Source: Scleroderma bovista
Lineage: Eukaryota > Basidiomycota > Agaricomycetes > Boletales > Sclerodermataceae
NCBI GenBank assembly: GCA_037178675.1
Contig: JAYMGJ010000581.1
Span: forward strand, 1-64,000
Length of the DNA: 64,000 bases
Direction of reading: 5' to 3'
Shown: positions 58,312-64,000 of the stretch, in pieces
Numbering within the stretch: position 1 is the stretch's first letter
Layout of the letters: each line of letters begins with the position of its first letter
The notes under the pieces: model-generated
What the model saw: the letters and a program-made list of their open reading frames with translations, nothing else
What the model was told of the DNA's origin: nothing
Database searches by the model: none
Made by a program: the position numbers and the translations under genes

Positions 58312-60649
58312 TGCCTACGATTAGTGTATGGTTGTGAATCTGTGTACTACATGTATGGTGCTATCAGTATCTTCAAATAAGAGCTTGAAATGCCGCCTCA
58401 CCCTTGCTTGCAGAGAACCTAGTTTACTTGGTCTTTAGGTCCCGATGGCACATTCTGCAGTGGTTGCACTCCTGTGCGCACACACGTCCATGACGCTGCC
58501 AGTCGCAATCAGTCTATACTAGAAACTTGCACATCTGAATCGAATGTCTACGATGCCCATACGACACTTCATTTTCGCCAACTCAGCTACCTCTACGGCA
58601 GACCCACGACAAAGTGCTGGGCCGTGCCCTCTGCGCGTACTCGACAGAACACGGTACATGTCGCATTGCAACACCACCAAAACGTGGACCTAGCATATTT
58701 AACGTGTACGCGGCACTCTACCGGGGTAGGGGCAGATACAGCATCCGATCACTGCGCAATTTCGACACCAGGATCTTTCTAGCCCACCAGAGCAGAGCCA
58801 GCGTCGCAACTACGTGCTGTACTGGTGACCTAGCTACCACCTCTGTACACTCAAAACTGGGACTCCATAGCTGCACAATCGTCAGTCCTCCGTGTAATCG
58901 GACCAGCCTCTCTGCAGACTCGAGCAAGAACTTGGTGGATAAAGTGTCGCCCCATTCACTGTGCGAGCAGGAACGGGACGCACAACCTGGCGCAATTCGA
59001 GTCATAGGGAATTGGGTCTGGTTTAGAGCAGGGCACTTATCCGGTACGTTTACCTACTGACCTCCAATGTCGAGTGTGAACTGAATGACACGAGTAGTGC
59101 CCAGGAAGATCCGCTTATCGATCCCAAGTTTGCCCAATTTCAACCAGTTGTGCCGGCACAAGCTACTATGTCGCCCACAGATATACCAGAGTGAGCCTTG
59201 ATGTACTTCTTATCGTATGGAACGCAGACTCCTTGACAACATGCTGATGCCTGCCACAGATTCCATTCCACTCACTATACAAAGTCATTTTGGTGCTGTT
59301 AGCGATCAATGTGTTTCATGACCTTTGCACTGACAAGCTTTACGCAGGCTAGTTCCCATCATTGGCCCTCTAATAGTGCGTCGACGCCTAGGACTGAGAA
59401 GAGTACGCTATTTCCCTTTCATCCCAACTCATGTCTCAACTTGCTGAAGCGACTCTGCTGTCCTCTCACTTCTTCCCAACCATGCCCAACACACTGGTGC
59501 TGAGTCCACTTCAGGCTGCACAAGCCTCCCTGCGACATCGGCCACCAACCTACTGCAAAGCAGGTGCCAATCCTAGGGATGTCGGAGGAATACTTTGCCT
59601 CGGCACCCCCTTCCTCATTGACAGGGCGGGATACATCAGCTACTTTGATGTAGAGACAATATAGCCACGCCGAACAGTACTCATTATACTTGGCAAGTTT
59701 TCACCAATTACTTCAGCAGCTCAATTGCCTCCGCTGAGGCCTGTGACGCCATGTCATCTACAAGGCTTTGGTTTGCGTTGACGATCATAGAGCTGCCCCC
59801 AGTTGGGCCAAACCTCGTCAATCATTTCGGATGGAAGATATCGATGGCCTTCGGGAGGGCAGCTCCTGGCTGACTTCGGACGCTGGCTCTCACCATGAGG
59901 TCGTCTCCAACTGGTCCATCTCGACTCACTGCCAATCCGATAACGCGCACTTCAACCCAACAGGACCTCAACTAACTTTAGCCCCCAAGTCCTCGTTTTG
60001 GTTCAATGCTCCGTCGTCACCAGATCCCTCAAGTCCTCCGGTTCCCCTCTCCCGTCGCCTTACCGCCTCCTCTCTGACATGCGTCATCACTGAAGACCCC
60101 GATCCATTCTGTCGTGACGTCTCCAGCCGCCCTCGTTTTGGCTCCCAAACTTCCTAGCTGGCGCTCACCCCGCAATGTCAGTGTGGTCTTTCCCTCGAAC
60201 TCAACATGGTGGAAGCATTGTTGACATCCACGCTAAGTTTCTCCCCTCTGCTATGGAATCCTATCCCACCATGCCTGCTGCGCTGTCTATTGCGCAGGTA
60301 CTCGGCGGCTATGATCATCCCTGCTGTCTGTGGTTGCTCTCATGTCGCTTCCGGGATTGGACAGCATTGCTCGGATAGGAGGTCTGGTCGTTGTTTCATG
60401 CTCTGTTCTGAGCATGGTTGTATCTTCTCTCTTTATGTACTCCGCACTGCTAACCCGAATGGCAACACAGCCCGCTATTGTCAAACTGTGTATAATTCAC
60501 CCAGCTTCCCTTAACAGGTCCCTCCTTGCTTGTTATTTCTCAGCTCTCCGCTCTCAGCGCTCAGCATCATCGCTGCCAGCGATCTTGGTAAATCGGTGAG
60601 CCCCCGTGACAGTAGCAGCCTCCTTTCAGAGTTGTACTGACATACCAAG
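58312..60649 (+). other. Mosaic of unrecognised gene fragments
   Basis: No intact gene. Open pieces at 58614-59060, 59431-59664 and 59768-60157 carry no domain I know. The piece at 60330-60480 (ARIGGLVVVSCSVLSMVVSSLFMY) is one transmembrane segment of a type common in agaric hypothetical membrane proteins. The pieces lie in different frames and without a joint splice pattern. Confidence 0.4.
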
Positions 60650-61240
60650 CAGTGTGGCCTGCACTGTACTTCCCCTCTCCAGTCAACTCATACACAACGC
60701 CTCTCACCCCCGGATACCTTATCCTCACCGGTAAGCACTCACTCCCTTCTATCTTCCATACACCTTCCAACGCACATCAGAAACCCCAATTGGCAGCGTC
60801 TGTTTCCCGGCAACCTGACCCTTTCTATGGCCACAAGCCCATATCGCGCCTGTGCGTCAAATTCGTCACCCACCTCTTTGCCTGCCCTGAGTTGCCCCCG
60901 TCCTCTTCTGGCTTGACGTTGGAGCTGCCCTAATTTATCGCGTACGCTCTCCATCGGATGAAACTACACCCCTCGGTCACGTTTGCGGCCCTTGTCCTTC
61001 TTCAACAACTCAAGGCTTGTTTCCCCACCGCACGGGGATCGTTGGGCCATTGTCTCTTCGTATCCACGTTCATGTTGGCCAGCAAGGTCATCTGCGACTG
61101 TACTTATTCGAACAAATCGTGGTCGATCGTCGCCCAGGGGATGTTCCAACTCAGGGAGATAAATCAGATGGAGAGAGAGATGTGCCAGTATCTAGAGTGG
61201 GAATTGAACGTTGATCTGGTGATGTTGAAGGAATTCGAGA
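60650..61240 (+). pseudogene. Cyclin (Pcl/Pho80-like) gene fragment 1
   Basis: PISRLCVKFVTHLFACPE, then TAA at 60931-60933 in place of a Gln-like position, then FIAYALHRMKLHPSVTFAALVLLQQLKACFPTARGS, ASKVICDCTYSNKSWSIV, and REINQMEREMCQYLEWELNVD: the N-terminal cyclin box of fungal Pcl-type cyclins, which bind a Pho85-like kinase. The box breaks off at about 61240 directly into the 70-bp tandem repeat, so the C-terminal half is missing. Confidence 0.8.
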
Positions 61241-61248
61241 TGGGCCGG

Positions 61249-61495
61249 TGTGTGGGTGCACTTGCACCCCTCCCGCTCGTCTTATTGGGTTCTGGGGGAT
61301 TTTTTTGCTCGACGCCAGTGTGTGGGTGTGCTTGCACCCCTCCCGCTCGTCTTATTGGGTTCTGGGGGATTTTTTTGCTCGACGCTGGTGTGTGGGTGTG
61401 CTTGCACCCCTCCCGCTCGTCTTGTTGGGTTCTGGGGGATTGGTTTTCTTGATGCTGGTGTGTGGGCGCACTTGCGCCCCTCCCTCCGCTAAGCA
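61249..61495 (+). repeat. 70-bp tandem repeat, about 3.5 copies
   Basis: Units start at 61249, 61319, 61389 and 61459, each beginning TGTGTGGG. Each contains a short hairpin-like GGGTG(T/C)..TTGCACCC followed by CTCCCGCTCGTCTT. Units 1 and 2 are nearly identical; units 3 and 4 diverge. 70 is not a multiple of three, so the repeated peptides read here are not real protein. Confidence 0.93.
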
Positions 61496-61689
61496 GACCC
61501 TTCACAATTTGGCGTACAACTGATGTCATATGCTCCCACTGTACCCTACCATTCTCCCCCACTTGTTGCCTCACCCCGTTGTGATCTGCAGTCCTGCCGT
61601 TCAGCGCTCAGGTGCCGCCAAGAGTGGACAGGCGACAGGTATGTATATACATACACAGACTCGGCCATGATTGTTGACCCCCCCGTCCA

Positions 61690-61857
61690 GCATCTCCCTT
61701 TCATACAATACACAACACCTCTCACCCCCGGATACCTTATCCTCGCCCGGTAAGCACATATTGCGCATATGTGCCAAATTCGTTACTCACCTATTTGCTT
61801 GCCACTGTCCTCTTCTGGGGCATATGCCCTCCACTGCACTAAACTACATCCCTTAGC
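61690..61857 (+). pseudogene. Cyclin gene fragment 2 (partial duplicate)
   Basis: CACAACACCTCTCACCCCCG followed by GATACCTTATCCTC at about 61708-61743 repeats the text at 60690-60725. Then LRICAKFVTHLFACH and a shortened SSGA-like part match fragment 1 with a deletion. It stops at about 61857, fused to the kinase piece. Confidence 0.7.
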
Positions 61858-62217
61858 CATCGCGATATCAAGCCTGACAATTTCCTGATAGGCATTGGCA
61901 AGCGTGGGAATCAAGTCAACATCATCGACTTTGGTCTTGCTAAAAAGTTCCGAGACCCTAAGACCCACCTTCATATTCCATACAGGGAGAACAAGAACCT
62001 TACGGGTACCACTTGCTATACGTCTATCAATACTCACTTGGGCATCGAGCAGGCGCACCTCGAGTCCCTTGCTTATGTTCTGATGTACTTCCTTTGCGGT
62101 GCTCTCCCCTGGCAGGGCCTCAAAGCCACCACCAAGAAACAGAAGTACGACCGAATAATGGAGAAGAAGATGACAATGCCTACTGATCTCTTATGTTATG
62201 GTTTCCCAAGCGAGTAA
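61858..62217 (+). pseudogene. Casein kinase 1 catalytic-core fragment
   Basis: The frame is open for 119 codons then TAA. It starts exactly at the catalytic loop [10 protein letters not shown], followed by [11 protein letters not shown] (DFG motif), [45 protein letters not shown] and TDLLCYGFP, the CK1 signature. The N-lobe is absent, [10 protein letters not shown] has lost about three residues against the usual SRRDDLES, and the tail stops early. No introns interrupt it, suggesting a retro-derived or element-captured piece. Not functional. Confidence 0.85.
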
Positions 62218-62737
62218 TGCCAAATGAACGATCCTGTCAGCTCCCGACCCACTGACGCTCTGCAATAGTAAGGCGAACCAGTGCCTACCCACTATACTAG
62301 TAAGTAGTACGAGTAATGCCGGAATACCAGTGCTCTGCTGTCCTTCGTTGCTGGCTTCGCTCATCCTGGGGGGGGGCACGGTGCAGCCTTCCTCGTATGG
62401 TACTTTACCCCACTGCGAATTTTTCGAACCAAGTCGTATTTGAGGAAGGAAATGGGCTCAGCTAAGAGGCAACGCCTCTTGGTGCTCTGCACGTATGTAC
62501 TCCCTGGTGTTTCTTTTTGTAAACTTTGTCTCTGTCCAATCAGAGTGCTTCAAAGCCTTTTCGAGTTGTTCCTAACTTTTAGTAAGTATTGAAAAACTCG
62601 GCAAGCACATAGCGTAACAATGCATGATGCCAGGACTCGTTCAATTTTACTTAACAGCACAGGTTCCCCCATATAATTCCTTCTCCCCTCCTCAGATTTC
62701 CCGCTTCCTGACCCTGTCACCCACCACAGAATTCATC
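62218..62737. other. Intergenic
   Basis: No gene; includes a G-run near 62370. Confidence 0.45.
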
Positions 62738-63238
62738 ATGCCACCATTCTCTGAACTTGCGGTTGCCTGTTTCATTCAAACCTCTTCATCGACATGTGCA
62801 TCCAGCAGCGATTCTCGATGGGCAATTACTGTCACATTCTCCTCTGCCAAATCATCGGGGTCTGTTGTGTACCAAATTTCTGGCACACACACTGACTATG
62901 CTCTTGCAACACCTGCATCTGTTACACTTTCCTCGCCTTCCAGTGAGTCAACGGCCTTTGGATTGCTAATTTGCTCCCTTACCCATTAATCAGACACACA
63001 GGACATTGTTCCTGGTTATCGCTATATCACTAAGACTGCAATAGGTCTTGCAGATATGGAGAGACTTCATACTTTGCACTCTACACTGAGGGGTATTACA
63101 ATCGTGCATGGTGACTTAGCATGGGGAACACGTGAGTGGGTCCTACAGGGAATTGAGGCGTTGCGAGAGTTGGAAGGTTTTTTTGTGGAGAGCCATGTTT
63201 CTGCTCAATGGATCGAGGAACAGTTTGGTGAGAAGTAG
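62738..63238 (+). CDS. Small agaric-type protein, 149 aa, two exons
   Basis: ATG 62738; intron 62943-62993 joins to TAG at 63236-63238, 450 bases in frame. The N-terminal part may be a beta-rich fold (SRWAITVTFSS, VVYQISGTHTDY). The C-terminal HSTLRGITIVHGDLAWGTREWVLQGIEALRELEGFF resembles, from memory, a widespread uncharacterised basidiomycete family with a Trp-containing helix after a short strand. No signal peptide. It is intact; function unknown. Confidence 0.6.
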
Positions 63239-63612
63239 TCGTAGTCATATTGGAATTGCGGTTTAGGGTGCATTTCCGGTGTATAAAAAGCTGAGCACAG
63301 TAGATACAACTATGATTGTATCCCAAGCAGCTTGGCCCATGCGCTGTCAGAAGCTTGAGTGTGTATCATGTTTTGTTCCACCTGTGACCTTTACCTGGTC
63401 CCGCAACCACACCCTTACTATCCGAGTCCGCTGAGTCCCTTCGCTGAAACTGCTCCTGTAAAAATAGTAAGCATGTGATTAGCACAGCCCCTGAAGAACA
63501 TCCTGTGCTAGTAATAGACGCCAGCTTGTCTCACTCCCATTGCTGCATCATGCAGCACCCGATGCGCTTTCTACTGGTCGCATTCACACTACTCTCTATT
63601 TTCTCTCTCATG
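63239..63612. other. Intergenic
   Basis: No gene recognised. Confidence 0.45.
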
Positions 63613-64000
63613 AGTGACATATTTCGTTGTACCCCTTGCGAGCGTTCATTCAACACCTGTAGAGGCCTCGAACGCCATCGTTCATGCTGCGTCCACCACC
63701 AGGAGCATTGTGCTTTGCAGTCAGATTTACCACGTAAACGGTCGTGGGTCAATGTATCGAGAGCATCAAAGAAGGCGAGAGTCGAATTGGATACCGTGGG
63801 TTACCAAAAGTTATTCGAGGCACTCTGACGTTTATCATACTATCTCTAGGACCCATCTGATTCCACAAATCATGAGGTAGCCCTGCTCCATTTACCATCT
63901 GCCGACACATCAGAGTTTTCATCTACGATGTCCAATGGACCCATTGATCGACTCATGACATCCCAAGCCTTGCACGAGTCTGACGCCCGCCACACCAATG
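63611..64000 (+). CDS. N-terminus of a Plavaka-like transposase, cut by the window end
   Basis: MSDIFRCTPCERSFNTCRGLERHRSCC is a C2H2-like finger at the start of the protein, as in Plavaka-family transposases of basidiomycetes, which carry a fused or linked finger ahead of a DDE core. An intron of about 54 nt (donor GTGGGT near 63796, acceptor CTCTAG near 63850) leads into DPSDSTNHEVALLHLPSADTSEF, and the frame is open to base 64000. The catalytic part is outside the window, so the assignment is tentative. Confidence 0.45.

Noticed and set aside
61249..61495. CRISPR-like array
   Set aside because: Direct tandem units without unique spacers, in a eukaryotic nuclear context.
61248..61523. Overlapping ORFs coding repeated LAPLPLVLLGSGG peptides
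   Set aside because: They arise from the 70-bp tandem repeat, which changes frame in each unit; no start context or selection is visible.

Overview
This window is nuclear DNA of a filamentous basidiomycete, most likely an Agaricomycete. The evidence is dense 45-65 nt GT-AG introns, a eukaryotic tRNA-Asp, mitofusin, Vts1 and NAD-GDH genes, and agaric-type mobile DNA (Ty3/gypsy, pogo, CACTA/Tnp2, a Plavaka-like start) with HET-domain and DUF6698 families. I cannot name the species. Gene models were built by hand from reading frame, splice sites and remembered family sequence; no search was run.

Layout. 0-8.3 kb is mobile DNA: the 3' part of a gypsy element and its long LTR, a decayed gag-like ORF of another retroelement, and a complete TIR-bounded pogo element whose first catalytic Asp reads as Asn. 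8.9-10.5 kb holds an intact six-exon orphan gene. 11-13.3 kb holds a gypsy gag remnant, a broken HET gene and tRNA-Asp(GUC). 13.8-26.4 kb is a gene-rich euchromatic block: TGL2-like lipase, 18-exon NAD-glutamate dehydrogenase, an SDR, the RNA regulator Vts1 and a 2OG-Fe(II) oxygenase. 27.3-30.7 kb holds an aspartic-protease pseudogene and a second SDR. 32.5-39.6 kb holds mitofusin Fzo1 and two APS-kinase paralogues about 2.7 kb apart.

39.7-45.8 kb is a complete CACTA-type transposon with perfect 33-bp inverted ends and a 3-bp target duplication, carrying a Tnp2 transposase and a convergent companion gene, each with one nonsense codon. 46.1-51.5 kb holds an MDR quinone oxidoreductase with a late frameshift, an intact alpha/beta hydrolase and a ribosomal-L1-domain (Utp30/RSL1D1-like) gene with two apparent one-base losses. 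52-53.6 kb is a second broken HET gene. 54.9-58.3 kb is a divergent pair, a DUF6698 gene and a small orphan gene, around a palindrome-rich intergenic region. 58.4-62.2 kb is a mosaic of gene fragments (cyclin pieces, a 70-bp tandem repeat, a casein kinase 1 piece). The window closes with a small intact orphan gene and the N-terminus of a Plavaka-like protein.

Together these show ordinary housekeeping and metabolic genes (nitrogen and sulfur assimilation, mitochondrial fusion, lipid hydrolysis, mRNA control) interrupted by young and old transposons. Several element-inactivating changes fit C-to-T transition at CpG. I see no operon-like pathway cluster, no CRISPR and no clear new defence system. 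The most unusual items are the intact-looking but catalytically altered pogo element, the recent CACTA insertion, the divergent DUF6698 pair and the gene-fragment mosaic.
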